Assembly (NCBI RefSeq): GCF_000317225.1
Contig: NZ_AJLL01000089.1
Span: forward strand, 62,001-126,000
DNA from: Fischerella thermalis PCC 7521
Lineage (GTDB): Bacteria; Cyanobacteriota; Cyanobacteriia; Cyanobacteriales; Nostocaceae
Direction of reading: 5' to 3'
Length of the DNA stretch: 64,000 nucleotides
The position numbers were made by a program, and so were the translations under genes. The notes below the pieces were generated by a model. That model was not told where the DNA came from and ran no database searches. It was given only the letters and a program-made list of their open reading frames with translations. Of this stretch, positions 19,949 to 29,759 are shown piece after piece (positions within the stretch are counted from its first letter, which is position 1; each line of letters opens with the position of its first letter).

Positions 19949-20017
19949 TCTTTGTGTCTTAGTGTCTTGGTGTTTCAAAAATGCTTTTTTACCACCAAGG
20001 CACAAAGACACCAAGAC
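19949..20017. repeat. Palindromic MITE-like repeat (CACCAAGACAC family), copy 1
   Basis: Left arm TTTGTGTCTTAGTGTCTTGG is answered by right arm ACCACCAAGGCACAAAGACA after a short AT-rich loop. The same family recurs at 21743-21824. The element sits between ald and the ileS pseudogene, at a likely rearrangement boundary. Confidence 0.7.
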
Positions 20018-20029
20018 GAGGGCTAGCTC

Positions 20030-21118
20030 CTAAACTAAGTCAGGAAACACTTCTTGTACAGCCGGATGCACCAAGCGATGATTCTGCACGTTGACACCTT
20101 TGGCTAATGCAGGGTTATTTTTTAGCGCCTCCATTCCCTGGTTTGCTAATTGCACCACGTATGGTAAAGTACTGTTATTAAGTGCCTGAGTTGCTGTCCA
20201 AGGAACTGCCCCTGGCATGTTAGGAACGCCGTAGTGCAATACACCTTCTTCAACATAGACAGGTTTGGTGTGAGATGTAGGATGCACAGTTTCTATGCAG
20301 CCGCCTTGGTCAACTGCCACATCGGCAATGACTGACCCTGGTTGCATTTGTTTGACTAATTCACGAGATACGAGAATTGGTGCTTTTCGTCCTGGTACAA
20401 GAACTGCACCGATCAGGAGATCTGCTTCGCGAACTGCCGCTTCAATGTGAGCAGAATTACTGTAAAGTAGTTCTACTCGTGAGCCGAAAAGGGTTTCTAA
20501 GTAGCTCAAGCGTTCTACATTCACATCCAGAATTTGAACGCTGGCTCCCATGCCGACGGCAATTTTAGCGGCTTCTGTGCCAACTACACCACCGCCTAAA
20601 ACTACCACTCTGCCTGGTTTAACGCCAGGTACTCCACCCAAAAGGACACCTCTACCCCCTTGTTGCCGTTCTAAAAATCTTGCTCCGAACTGTACTGCTA
20701 AGCGCCCAGCAATGACGCTCATGGGTGTCAGTAGAGGTAACCTGTTTGTGCCAGGTTGTTCCACTGTTTCATAGGCGATCGCACAGACGCCACTATTAAT
20801 TAAATGCTCGGTCAAATCCCGATGAGCCGCTAAGTGTAAATAAGTAAATAGAACCTGCTCTTTTTGCAAAAATTTATACTCAGTAGCTAGGGGCTCTTTG
20901 ACTTTTACCACTAACTCGCGATTCCAAGCGGCTTCTGGTGTTGGGACTATTTCTGCGCCGGAATTTCTGTAGTCATCATCTGTAAATCCAGCACCTTCAC
21001 CGGCTTGAGTTTCTACAAAGATATTGTGACCACTTTCTTTGAGTACCCTAACACTAGAGGGACTCAAACCAACTCGAAACTCTTGGTCTTTAGTTTCTTT
21101 GGGAACACCTATATCCAT
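20030..21118 (-). CDS. ald: Alanine dehydrogenase
   Basis: NAD-dependent L-alanine dehydrogenase, interconverting L-alanine and pyruvate plus ammonia in the cytoplasm. The full 362-aa length is present. The N-terminal PNT/AlaDH signature [23 protein letters not shown] carries the substrate-binding Arg and the catalytic-region Lys. [13 protein letters not shown] follows, with the catalytic His. The NAD-binding loop is [40 protein letters not shown] and [18 protein letters not shown] close the active site. In filamentous cyanobacteria Ald supports nitrogen metabolism, including use of alanine between heterocysts and vegetative cells. Confidence 0.95.
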   Translation of the reverse strand: MDIGVPKETKDQEFRVGLSPSSVRVLKESGHNIFVETQAGEGAGFTDDDYRNSGAEIVPTPEAAWNRELVVKVKEPLATEYKFLQKEQVLFTYLHLAAHRDLTEHLINSGVCAIAYETVEQPGTNRLPLLTPMSVIAGRLAVQFGARFLERQQGGRGVLLGGVPGVKPGRVVVLGGGVVGTEAAKIAVGMGASVQILDVNVERLSYLETLFGSRVELLYSNSAHIEAAVREADLLIGAVLVPGRKAPILVSRELVKQMQPGSVIADVAVDQGGCIETVHPTSHTKPVYVEEGVLHYGVPNMPGAVPWTATQALNNSTLPYVVQLANQGMEALKNNPALAKGVNVQNHRLVHPAVQEVFPDLV

Positions 21119-21461
21119 TCACTGCCCCTAATTAATTTAATTTTTGTTTAGCTTTAGTTTGTCAGTCTTATCCCTGGTATGTTGAATCCAAAAATACGAA
21201 TTTACCTGAGTTTGCCCTGATATCACCAATTTAACATTGACTCCATTTTGGGATCGGGGACTATGGGGAGTGTGGGGAGAATAATATAGCAACTAATTCC
21301 CCCTTCCCTGATCTCGTATATGGACTTGACGATTTTCTGAGTATTTCTAAAATATATTAAGAATAATAAAAAAATGTAAAACAGTAGTTGAGCTACACAG
21401 CTCAATATGCTTTACCACAAAAGTGTAGTAATTTACATTTCCCAACAAAAGGATTTTTCAA

Positions 21462-21635
21462 ATGATGACACAATCACAACCCAGCGTCACCCCTAAGCTA
21501 GAAGAGCCAAAATTTGGATTTAATGAATATGCTGAGCGCTTGAATGGCCGAGCTGCAATGATTGGCTTTATTCTGATGGTGTTGATTGAATACTTCACCG
21601 ACAAGGGTGTCCTATCATGGCTAGGTCTGAAGTAA
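21462..21635 (+). CDS. High-light-inducible protein (HLIP/SCP)
   Basis: A 57-aa one-helix protein of the LHC superfamily. The single membrane span contains the chlorophyll-binding signature FNEYAERLNGRAAMIGFILM (ExxNxR), followed by IEYFTDKGVLSWLGL. Such proteins bind chlorophyll and carotenoid in the thylakoid membrane and protect newly made photosystem subunits under high light. Two ATG codons are adjacent (21462 and 21465), and an A/G-rich AAAAGGA lies 8-10 bases upstream. The upstream region has a TTTACA hexamer (near 21432), reminiscent of one half of an HLR1 element, but a second half at correct spacing is not evident. Confidence 0.92.
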   Translation: MMTQSQPSVTPKLEEPKFGFNEYAERLNGRAAMIGFILMVLIEYFTDKGVLSWLGLK

Positions 21636-21742
21636 ATTGCATAAAAGTACTAATGTACTACTTTGAATTAAATGATAAAGCGATACGGTTCAGTTAAGGT
21701 TTTACTCTAACCTTTGGAGGTGCGAGTCTGAAAATAATTGAT

Positions 21743-21824
21743 TTGTCTTGGTGTTTTAGTGTCTTGGTGTCTTGGTGGTGAAAAAGATCATCTTGAAACC
21801 ACCAAGACACTAAGACACAAAGAG
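21743..21824. repeat. Palindromic MITE-like repeat (CACCAAGACAC family), copy 2
   Basis: Left arm TTAGTGTCTTGGTGTCTTGG and right arm CCACCAAGACACTAAGACAC are near-perfect inverted repeats around the loop GAAAAAGATCATCTTGA. This copy is longer and better preserved than the one at 19949-20017. It has no coding capacity and lies between hli and the 98-aa protein gene. It could act as a mobilised hairpin or a processing site. Confidence 0.75.
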
Positions 21825-22100
21825 TACTAACGAACTGTGTTGAGTGATAAATGAAGATTTCAACCAGTTGGATATTCCAGCTGGTTTTCTTATCTGAACA
21901 ACAAAAGGCTTCTTTAATAAAAGTCAGGGTTCTATGGCTGTTCGGAAAACCCCCCAGAAGTGGTTTGCTGTAATACTCTCGTTTAAGAAATAAATATAAT
22001 ATTATGATGTAAATGTAAAACTTAGCTCTGAGCGCTAAATGTAGATTAATATTTTTCAGTAAATTTACATAAAAGGTTAACTGAAATAAACCAAACTGTG

Positions 22101-22397
22101 ATGAATGCTCTATTGCCTCGTTTTTTAAAGTCATCCTACCGGAAAGAACCGCTAATCAGCGTAGTGATTACGATGGGAGTGGTAGAAGCGCTTATCGGTG
22201 GATTTGACGATAAGTGGTCTTTGTTCGCTTTTGGTTTAGGAACAGCAGGAATAACGCTTTTAATAAAATTTTGGCTGCGTCAACGGCGTCGCCCTCTACC
22301 TGCTGAAGAGACTGTGGTGCAACATTATTTACCTTCACGCTCTTCGAGTCCGACTTTACCAATGCTGAGTATTGCTAAGAAGAAACCACCCCAGTAG
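22101..22397 (+). CDS. Small membrane protein of unknown function
   Basis: A 98-aa protein with two closely spaced hydrophobic segments (about residues 20-35, ISVVITMGVVEALIGG, and 43-60, SLFAFGLGTAGITLLIKFW). They are followed by a basic RQRRRPLP stretch and a Ser/Pro-rich tail. Adjacent GTG (22098) and ATG (22101) starts exist; ATG is preferred. I do not recognise a named family. The basic cluster after the second span suggests a cytoplasmic C-terminus. It lies upstream of the WD40 gene with a 147-bp gap. Confidence 0.6.
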   Translation: MNALLPRFLKSSYRKEPLISVVITMGVVEALIGGFDDKWSLFAFGLGTAGITLLIKFWLRQRRRPLPAEETVVQHYLPSRSSSPTLPMLSIAKKKPPQ

Positions 22398-22544
22398 AGT
22401 TTAAGTTTAAAATTTTATATTCAAGATTAGAAGATTCGCGCAGCATCGCTAAATTTATGGTTTTCACTCTTGTGGAGTTTTTTTTCTTGACTTACAAAAG
22501 AAAGTAAGTCTGAGGCGATCGCTCGTAGTTCTAATCAAAAATAT

Positions 22545-23627
22545 ATGGGTAATAGTTATAGTGAAGTGTTTGACAAAATCCTAAATATCAGATTAAAAAT
22601 TTCCTTTGCAACTAAGCTTAGTATAGCAGGTGCTGTGGCGATCGCTTCCTTGGTACAAATACCACTTGTAAATCCTGCAACTGTTGAAGCCAGACCAAAT
22701 CCTGAAACTAGCCACAACTTTTTTCAACCCCAGCGAATTTATACCTTTAAAAATCATTCAGGAAGCATTAAATCCCTGACCTTCAGTCCCGATAGCAAAA
22801 CTTTGGTGAGTGGAGGTTCACACAACGATGGTGTAATTCGCCTGTGGAGTATCAAAAATGGCGATATCATAGGAACCATTCGCAAGGCTCAGAAAACAGC
22901 TGTCGAATCTGTGCTGATTTCACCAGATGGTCAAACTTTGGCTAGCTGTAGTAACGATTACACTGTTAATCTTTGGAATCTCAAAACTAACAAATTTACT
23001 CGTTCCTTCATCGGTCACACTAGCAACGTTCTATCTTTAGCTGCAACTCCTGATGGAAAAATTCTCGCTAGTGGTGGTTTAGATGGTATTCGCCTCTGGG
23101 ATTTGGTGAAAAAGCGTCCCCTAGCTACTTTAGTACACTACAACAACATTTCTAAAATTACGATTAGTCCAGATGGTCAGATTCTCGCCAGTGGTGAGAC
23201 TCGGGGTGTAGTCAAGTTATGGAACTTAAATTCTGGTCAACTCATCCGTCGGTTTTCCGCGCACACTCAAGTAGTCAGTGGTTTAGCTTTTACCCCAGAT
23301 GGACAAACTTTAGTTACTGCTAGCCATGATGGCACTATTAAACTGTGGGATGCCAAAACAGGAGATTTCGCTGGTACTCTTACAGAAAACAACAATCCAT
23401 TGAATCATAGTAATTGGATAAATGCCATTGCTATTAATCCCAATGGACGTATCTTAGCTAGTGGTGGGAAACAAGGTGTAGTACAATTATGGGATTTAAC
23501 CACAGGAAAGTTACTGAATACACTTGAGGGACATACCGACTGGGTAAGTACGATCGCCTTTAGTCCCGATGGAAAGTTATTTGCTAGTGGCGGATATGAC
23601 AAAAGAATTTTGGTTTGGCGCATTTAA
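22545..23627 (+). CDS. WD40-repeat protein with N-terminal export signal
   Basis: A 360-aa beta-propeller protein. Residues 20-48 are hydrophobic (ISFATKLSIAGAVAIASLVQIPLV), ending at ATVEA, which suits a signal peptide or anchor and an extracytoplasmic propeller. About seven WD units follow, each with the FSPDGxxLASGGxDGxIxLWDLxTG pattern. Examples are VRSLTFSPD-type strands at 75-115, LASGGLDGIRLWDL, LVTASHDGTIKLWDA and LFASGGYDKRILVWRI at the C-terminus. Seven blades would close one propeller. Such exported single-propeller proteins are common in filamentous cyanobacteria and act as protein-protein scaffolds; the partner is unknown. Confidence 0.85.
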   Translation: MGNSYSEVFDKILNIRLKISFATKLSIAGAVAIASLVQIPLVNPATVEARPNPETSHNFFQPQRIYTFKNHSGSIKSLTFSPDSKTLVSGGSHNDGVIRLWSIKNGDIIGTIRKAQKTAVESVLISPDGQTLASCSNDYTVNLWNLKTNKFTRSFIGHTSNVLSLAATPDGKILASGGLDGIRLWDLVKKRPLATLVHYNNISKITISPDGQILASGETRGVVKLWNLNSGQLIRRFSAHTQVVSGLAFTPDGQTLVTASHDGTIKLWDAKTGDFAGTLTENNNPLNHSNWINAIAINPNGRILASGGKQGVVQLWDLTTGKLLNTLEGHTDWVSTIAFSPDGKLFASGGYDKRILVWRI

Positions 23628-23780
23628 CGCATTCCCCACAACTGATTATCAATAACCAACAACCAAAACTAACCGTAGATTTGCTAGTCTAAGGATGTTG
23701 GCAAGTCCATTGCTGGCGATCGCACCATTCCGGAATCATTACTAAGTAAAAATACTAATAACTAAAGTAATAATAGAGAC

Positions 23781-24290
23781 ATGACCATGACAGCACCAGA
23801 AGATCGAGCCACCCGTTTTTACACTCAAGAAGATATACAGAAAATTCTACACTTGGCGATCGCCCGCCAAGCCAAAGACCAAGAAAAAGAATTTTCCTAT
23901 GAACAACTTTTAGAAATTGCTACAGAATTAGAAATTCCCCCAGAAACCCTGAAACTAGCAGAACACGATTGGCAAATTACCCAAGGAGAAATACAGCAAA
24001 GACAAGCTTTTAACAATTATCGCATCGGAAGATTTAAAAAGCGCTTTGGTAAATTTACTATTGTCAACGGTGTTTTACTCTTAGTTGATCTAGTTGGTGG
24101 CGCAGGTCTATCTTGGTCACTGTATATTTTCCTATTTTGGGGACTAGGTGTAGCCCTTGATGCTTGGAATACTTTCCAAACCAAAGGCGAAGATTACGAA
24201 ATGGCTTTCCAAAAATGGTATCGCCAGAATCAGATCAAACAAACTATTAACAGAGTAGTCAATAAATTCCTTAACGCATGGCAGAGTTAG
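23781..24290 (+). CDS. 2TM-domain protein
   Basis: A 169-aa protein with a charged helical N-terminus (FYTQEDIQKILHLAIARQAK, then FSYEQLLEIATELEIPPETLKLAE). A pair of closely packed hydrophobic helices follows near residues 96-130 (FTIVNGVLLLVDLVGGAGLSW, SLYIFLFWGLGVALDAW). This matches the 2TM domain found alone or on kinases and regulators. The N-terminal region resembles that of the anchored protein at 5773-6669, which suggests a shared protein-interaction module. A second possible start is two codons in. The gene is full length and probably monocistronic. Confidence 0.7.
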   Translation: MTMTAPEDRATRFYTQEDIQKILHLAIARQAKDQEKEFSYEQLLEIATELEIPPETLKLAEHDWQITQGEIQQRQAFNNYRIGRFKKRFGKFTIVNGVLLLVDLVGGAGLSWSLYIFLFWGLGVALDAWNTFQTKGEDYEMAFQKWYRQNQIKQTINRVVNKFLNAWQS

Positions 24291-25241
24291 GAGAAGGGAG
24301 GTGGGGAGTGTGTAGACGCGTAGCAGCTTAAGGTAAGGGTGGAGTATGAGGAGTATGAGGGGTAATAAACCACTAACCACTAACAACCAACAACCAACAA
24401 CTAAGTATTTATAAACAAAAAGCCGACAGCCTTTGAGAAGACTGTCAGCAATTAGTGTGTTCCCTATTAATGACTCGGCTAGAGTTCAGTTGTCATTTAT
24501 TCTCTGTGTTTAGCAATTGCAGGCATAGGATCTTAATCATGCATAATTGTGATTGTCATCACAAATTTACTTGAGTAAATCTTGTATTTAGCAGGATTTT
24601 TCCCTTTTAAAGCTGGATATCCTGGATTTTGATATGTGCTGGACTGCGTATTCAAAGAAATCCTTTAGTACAAGCGATCGCCGTCATAGTCTATGGTGTC
24701 GATACTTGCAAAAGGCTCAATAGCAAAACACCCTGTTCAGTTCAGAATCGTATCTTTTCAAAAGCTTAATTATGGGATGTTTACATAACAAACTTAGAGT
24801 TCAGGTTTGAGTGCTTGGTGAATCTAGTAAATATATATTATGAAATGCTGTTTATTTTTAGAACTCGTGAAAATATTGAAGTATTTTTTACGAAAATCAG
24901 GAAAAAATTTACGTATTTTTGCTGTTGACTAACAAAACTAGACCTCAATAGTCCTACGCTGACGCTCATGTCCGACTAATTGCTTACGACATAAAGCTTG
25001 GGCATCGGGTATTGGGCATTAGGCATGAGAAAATCATCATTATCTTAATTACCAATAACCCATTACCAACAAGAACGGACAATATTACTGTGAACCCCAA
25101 ATTCCAGATTTTATTCCTTGATGGTACACGCCCCCTGAAAAATCTGTGGAGTCAATCCAAAATCCAAAATCCAAAATCGGTTGACAGGAACGGGACAGAA
25201 AATCGATACAATAATCCTTTGTTCCCTTGGTGCAAACTTCC
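24291..25241. other. 950-bp intergenic region before purL with repeats and a possible folded RNA
   Basis: No supportable gene. 24342-24402 holds the composite short repeat (GAGTATGAGG twice, then ACCACTAACAACCAACAAC units) also seen at 15.7 kb. 24422-24482 can fold with outer arms AGCCGA/TCGGCT and inner arms GACAG/CTGTC; no T-run follows, so it is not a clear terminator. The rest is AT-rich, with ATTGGGCATT-type dispersed words near 25010. The purL promoter presumably lies in the last 200 bases. Confidence 0.45.
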
Positions 25242-27611
25242 ATGACCAGCGCTTCCGAACCTCCTTTTTCTCCTCAAGAAATAGCATCTGAAGGACTTAA
25301 ACTTGAAGAATACCAAGAAATAGTCCGGCGACTAGGGCGTCATCCCAACAAAGCTGAACTAGGTATGTTTGGGGTGATGTGGTCAGAGCATTGCTGTTAT
25401 AAAAATTCTCGTCCTTTATTGAAACAGTTTCCGACCACAGGCGATCGCATCCTGGTGGGGCCTGGTGAAAATGCTGGTGTTGTAGACTTAGGTGATGGAC
25501 TGCGACTGGCGTTTAAAATAGAATCTCACAACCACCCCAGTGCAGTCGAACCCTTCCAAGGAGCCGCCACTGGTGTTGGAGGCATTCTGCGTGATATATT
25601 TACAATGGGCGCGCGTCCCATTGCTGTTTTAAATTCTCTCCGCTTCGGCTCTCTGGAAGATCCCAAGACACAAAGGCTGTTTATCGGTGTGGTAGCAGGG
25701 ATCGCTCACTATGGTAATTCTGTGGGAGTGCCCACCGTTGGCGGTGAAGTCTACTTTGATCCTGCCTACTCTGGCAATCCTTTGGTCAATGTCATGGCCC
25801 TGGGATTGATGGAAACACCCGAAATTGTGAAATCTGGGGCATCTGGTATTGGCAATCCGGTGCTTTACGTCGGTTCCACCACTGGACGCGATGGTATGGG
25901 GGGTGCAAGTTTTGCAAGTGCCGAACTCAGCGATGCATCAATGGACGATCGCCCGGCGGTGCAAGTCGGTGATCCCTTCCTGGAAAAGTCTTTGATAGAA
26001 GCTTGTCTGGAAGCCTTTAAAACAGGTGCTGTAGTTGCAGCCCAGGATATGGGTGCTGCTGGGATCACCTGTTCCACCTCCGAAATGGCAGCCAAAGGTG
26101 GTGTGGGTATTGAATTTGATTTAGATAAAGTACCTGTGCGCGAACTGGGAATGGTTCCCTATGAATATCTGCTTTCCGAATCTCAAGAGAGAATGCTATT
26201 TGTCGCCCAAAAGGGACGGGAACAAGAGTTAATCGATATTTTCCATCGTTGGGGACTTCATGCCGTTGTTGCTGGTACAGTGATTGCCGAACCAGTTGTC
26301 CGGATTCTGTTTCGAGGTAAAGTAGCAGCAGAAATTCCTGCTACAGCTTTGGCAGAAAATACACCTGTGTATAAGAGGGAATTATTAACAGAATCACCAG
26401 AATATGTGCGTCGAGCTTGGGAATGGACACCAAATTCTTTGCCCCCATGTACAACTGCTGGCATAGAAATTCAAGGAAAGTTGCGTACTTGGAATGATAT
26501 TTTATTGATTTTGCTAGATAATCCTACGATTGCTTCTAAAAGCTGGATTTATCGCCAGTATGATCATCAGGTGCAGAACAATACAGTGATGTTACCCGGT
26601 GGTGGTGATGCTGCGGTGATACGTTTGCGTCCATTGGAACCCCCCCCTTCCCCCCCCGTAAACGCAGGGGGGAATAAAGCTGTTGCTGCTACAGTCGATT
26701 GCAATCCCCGCTACGTTTATCTTGATCCTTACGAAGGGGCGAAAGCCGTAGTCGCAGAAGCCGCACGCAATCTTAGCTGCGTCGGTGCAGAACCCCTGGC
26801 GGTGACTGATAACCTCAATTTTGGCAGCCCGGAAAAACCGATTGGTTATTGGCAATTAGCAGAAGCTTGTCGTGGTTTGGCAGAAGGTTGTCGGGAATTA
26901 GCAACTCCGGTAACTGGGGGTAATGTTTCTCTGTACAACGAGACTCTTGATTCTCAAGGAAATCCTCAGCCGATTTATCCAACTCCGGTCGTCGGTATGG
27001 TGGGGTTAATCCCCGATTTAAGCAAAATTTGTGGTCAAGCTTGGCAAGTAGCAGGTGATGTAATTTATCTTTTAGGACTATCAGAATCCAAAATTACCTT
27101 GGGTGCTTCGGAATATTTAGCTAGTATTCATGGCATTGTAGCTGGTAAACCACCACGGGTAGATTTTGACTGGGAAAGACGGGTACAAAAAGTGTGTCGT
27201 GAGGGAATTCGTCAAGGTTGGGTACGTTCAGCCCATGATTGTGCTGAGGGTGGTTTGGTAATTGCTCTGGCTGAGTGTTGTATTACGGGTAAAAGGGGCG
27301 CAGATATTAGCTTAAAGTTACCTCTAGATGATTCGCAACGTCTAGATGAAGTACTGTTTGGTGAAGGTGGTGGGCGGATTTTAGTTGCCGTAGCACCAGA
27401 ACAACAAGAAATTTGGGAATCTTACTTACAGGAAAACCTTGGTCAAAACTGGCAAAAACTCGGTAAAGTTGGGAATTCCGAAATTGGCTTGCGGGTTTTA
27501 TCCTCTGATGGTCAAACTTTAATCAACGCTAGGATTGAAGAGATGGGCGATCGCTACTTAAAGGCGATCGAAAGGCGTTTAGCCGTTTATACCAATACCC
27601 AAGAACGTTAA
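25242..27611 (+). CDS. purL: Phosphoribosylformylglycinamidine synthase subunit PurL
   Basis: Large subunit of FGAM synthase, the ATP-dependent fourth step of purine synthesis, working with PurQ and PurS in the cytoplasm. The 789-aa length matches the small-PurL class. Family motifs include [19 protein letters not shown] near residue 45, [23 protein letters not shown] with the catalytic His, and VSESQERM-type [12 protein letters not shown]. In the second half [18 protein letters not shown] and GEGGGRILV are present. TTG (25227) and GTG (25230) codons lie in frame upstream, but ATG at 25242 begins at the conserved N-terminus. A run of C/G (CCCCCCCTTCCCCCCC, about 26641-26656) encodes a low-complexity [11 protein letters not shown] insert, an odd local feature. 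purF follows 183 bp downstream. Confidence 0.95.
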   Translation: MTSASEPPFSPQEIASEGLKLEEYQEIVRRLGRHPNKAELGMFGVMWSEHCCYKNSRPLLKQFPTTGDRILVGPGENAGVVDLGDGLRLAFKIESHNHPSAVEPFQGAATGVGGILRDIFTMGARPIAVLNSLRFGSLEDPKTQRLFIGVVAGIAHYGNSVGVPTVGGEVYFDPAYSGNPLVNVMALGLMETPEIVKSGASGIGNPVLYVGSTTGRDGMGGASFASAELSDASMDDRPAVQVGDPFLEKSLIEACLEAFKTGAVVAAQDMGAAGITCSTSEMAAKGGVGIEFDLDKVPVRELGMVPYEYLLSESQERMLFVAQKGREQELIDIFHRWGLHAVVAGTVIAEPVVRILFRGKVAAEIPATALAENTPVYKRELLTESPEYVRRAWEWTPNSLPPCTTAGIEIQGKLRTWNDILLILLDNPTIASKSWIYRQYDHQVQNNTVMLPGGGDAAVIRLRPLEPPPSPPVNAGGNKAVAATVDCNPRYVYLDPYEGAKAVVAEAARNLSCVGAEPLAVTDNLNFGSPEKPIGYWQLAEACRGLAEGCRELATPVTGGNVSLYNETLDSQGNPQPIYPTPVVGMVGLIPDLSKICGQAWQVAGDVIYLLGLSESKITLGASEYLASIHGIVAGKPPRVDFDWERRVQKVCREGIRQGWVRSAHDCAEGGLVIALAECCITGKRGADISLKLPLDDSQRLDEVLFGEGGGRILVAVAPEQQEIWESYLQENLGQNWQKLGKVGNSEIGLRVLSSDGQTLINARIEEMGDRYLKAIERRLAVYTNTQER

Positions 27612-27794
27612 GTAATCTAAAGATGAATCAAATTTCATACTTTAGACACTTTACATTTCGCGCTTGATTAGCTTCCACGAAAATAATAATTACGCTACTG
27701 TTTTAGTAGATGGTTAACCATTTATTAATATTTTTGCATCCATCCATTTACATAATCCTAGTGATTTGACACCCTCATCAGGAGCCAAGCTAGC

Positions 27795-29297
27795 ATGATT
27801 CCCACCCATCCCATCACTGCGGATGAGCAGCCTCTACCAACTAATAATCCAATGACTCATCAGGATACTCGACCAGATAAGCCAGAAGAAGCTTGTGGTG
27901 TTTTTGGCATCTATGCACCAGAAGAAGATGTTGCCAAACTTACTTACTTTGGTTTGTATGCTCTCCAACACCGGGGGCAAGAATCCGCTGGCATTGCTAC
28001 TTTTGAAGGTGAACAAGTACATTTGCATAAAGACATGGGTTTAGTATCCCAGGTCTTCAACGAAGGAATTTTAAGCAACTTGCCTGGCCAGATGGCAGTT
28101 GGTCATACTCGCTATTCCACCACAGGTTCGAGTCGAAAAGTAAACGCCCAACCTGCCGTGGTTGATACTCGCTTAGGAACACTGGCACTAGCACATAATG
28201 GTAATTTAGTCAATACAATTCAGTTACGCCAAGAATTACTAGAGAATAACTGTAACTTGGTGACTACAACAGATTCTGAAATGATTGCTTTTGCGATCGC
28301 CCAAGAAATAGACGCTGGTCAAAATTGGCTAGAGGGCTGCATTAAAGCTTTTAGTCGTCTGAGTGGAGCCTTTAGTTTGGTAATTGGTACACCTGCTGGT
28401 TTGATGGGCGTTCGTGATCCCAACGGTATTCGTCCTCTGGTAATTGGTACTTTGGGAAGCGATCCGGTGCGTTATGTGCTTGCTTCTGAAACTTGCGGTT
28501 TAGATATTATTGGTGCTGAGTATCTGCGGGATGTAGAACCAGGTGAATTAGTCTGGATTACACAAGAGGGTTTGGCTTCCTACCACTGGAGTCAGCAGCA
28601 GCAACGCAAGCTGTGTATCTTTGAAATGATTTACTTCGCCCGTCCCGATAGTGTCATGCACAACGAAAGCTTGTACACTTACCGGATGCGGTTAGGGCGA
28701 CAGCTAGCAACGGAGTCAATTGTAGACGCAGATATTGTCATTGGTGTTCCTGATTCTGGGATTCCTGCTGCCATTGGCTTTTCTCAAGCCTCCAGTATCT
28801 CCTATGCCGAAGGACTGATCAAAAATCGCTACGTCGGACGCACATTTATTCAGCCTACTCAAACCATGCGCGAATCAGGCATCCGCATGAAACTCAACCC
28901 CCTCAAAGATGTGTTGAATGGTAAACGAGTCATAATTGTCGATGACTCAATTGTCCGAGGAACTACTAGCCGCAAACTTGTCAAAACCTTGCGTGAAGCC
29001 GGGGCTAGAGAAGTACATATGCGAATTTCTTCGCCGCCAGTCACTCACCCTTGCTTTTACGGTATCGATACCGATAGTCAAGATCAGCTAATCGCAGCCA
29101 CAAAATCAGTAGCAGAAATCACCAAGCAACTAGAAGTAGATAGCCTTGCCTATCTCAGTTGGGAGGGAATGCTGTTAGCGACGGGAGAAGATCCACAAAG
29201 TTTTTGTTCTGCCTGTTTCACAGGAGATTACCCCGTCACTGTACCGGAGCAGGTCAAAGCTTCTAAATTGATCTTAGAGAAAGCAGTCATGTCATAA
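27795..29297 (+). CDS. purF: Amidophosphoribosyltransferase PurF
   Basis: First committed enzyme of purine synthesis, converting PRPP and glutamine to phosphoribosylamine. The 500-aa protein has a short N-terminal propeptide. The nucleophile Cys at about residue 34 (PEEACGVFGIYA) must be exposed by processing. The Ntn glutaminase domain has LQHRGQESAGIAT and GHTRYSTTGSS. The phosphoribosyltransferase domain has the PRPP loop VIIVDDSIVRGTTSRKLV. C-terminal Cys residues (FCSACFTGDYPV) fit the iron-sulfur-containing PurF type. Regulation by purine nucleotides is known for the family. purL directly upstream makes a purine pair, closed by a strong terminator at 29318-29345. Confidence 0.95.
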   Translation: MIPTHPITADEQPLPTNNPMTHQDTRPDKPEEACGVFGIYAPEEDVAKLTYFGLYALQHRGQESAGIATFEGEQVHLHKDMGLVSQVFNEGILSNLPGQMAVGHTRYSTTGSSRKVNAQPAVVDTRLGTLALAHNGNLVNTIQLRQELLENNCNLVTTTDSEMIAFAIAQEIDAGQNWLEGCIKAFSRLSGAFSLVIGTPAGLMGVRDPNGIRPLVIGTLGSDPVRYVLASETCGLDIIGAEYLRDVEPGELVWITQEGLASYHWSQQQQRKLCIFEMIYFARPDSVMHNESLYTYRMRLGRQLATESIVDADIVIGVPDSGIPAAIGFSQASSISYAEGLIKNRYVGRTFIQPTQTMRESGIRMKLNPLKDVLNGKRVIIVDDSIVRGTTSRKLVKTLREAGAREVHMRISSPPVTHPCFYGIDTDSQDQLIAATKSVAEITKQLEVDSLAYLSWEGMLLATGEDPQSFCSACFTGDYPVTVPEQVKASKLILEKAVMS

Positions 29298-29317
29298 ATT
29301 AGGGTAAAAAATCTTTA

Positions 29318-29345
29318 AAGCACCTCAAAGCTTGAGGTGCTTTTT
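29318..29345 (+). terminator. Intrinsic terminator after purF
   Basis: Perfect hairpin AAAGCACCTCAA-AGC-TTGAGGTGCTTT followed by TT, starting 20 bases after the purF stop. The 12-bp stem, short loop and T-run meet the usual rho-independent criteria. Confidence 0.93.
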
Positions 29346-29759
29346 GATTAACCCACATTCCGCAGGTTAGTAAGATGCAGTGTGCTAAAAGCCGACAATC
29401 ATTATCATATCAAGTCCGGCTAATTACTTACGATATTATTCTGATGCAGTTGGGCATTGGGCAAGAGATTTTTCCCATTACCCATTACCGGCCTTCACAG
29501 ATATGATAAGTCTTCAAACGGACATGATATCAGATGAATCGACATGAAATTCTAGAATTGCCGTTTTTTTGTATCTGGATTAGATTATTGTTTTAATCTT
29601 CTGCAAAAATTTTTGCCATACAACCCGAAAATCGTTGTGATCAATGTGAAGTATGTAATTGACCAAGTTCAGCCTAGCAAAGACTAAAATGCCAATTATT
29701 ACCACAATATCAGAACTATATTTTTACTTTTTTCTATCTATTCACCAAGGTGCTTACTA
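29346..29759. other. Intergenic region before the ABC importer
   Basis: No gene seen. The first half carries dispersed cyanobacterial words (GGGCATTGGGCAAGAG, CCCATTACCCATTACC). The last 180 bases are AT-rich and presumably hold the promoter of the importer operon. I see no convincing NtcA site (GTA-N8-TAC) here, which slightly weakens the idea of a nitrogen-regulated nitrate importer. Confidence 0.4.

Noticed and set aside
21694-22134. 146-codon minus-strand frame
   Set aside because: It reads through a palindromic repeat and AT-rich DNA and overlaps the start of the 22101 gene.
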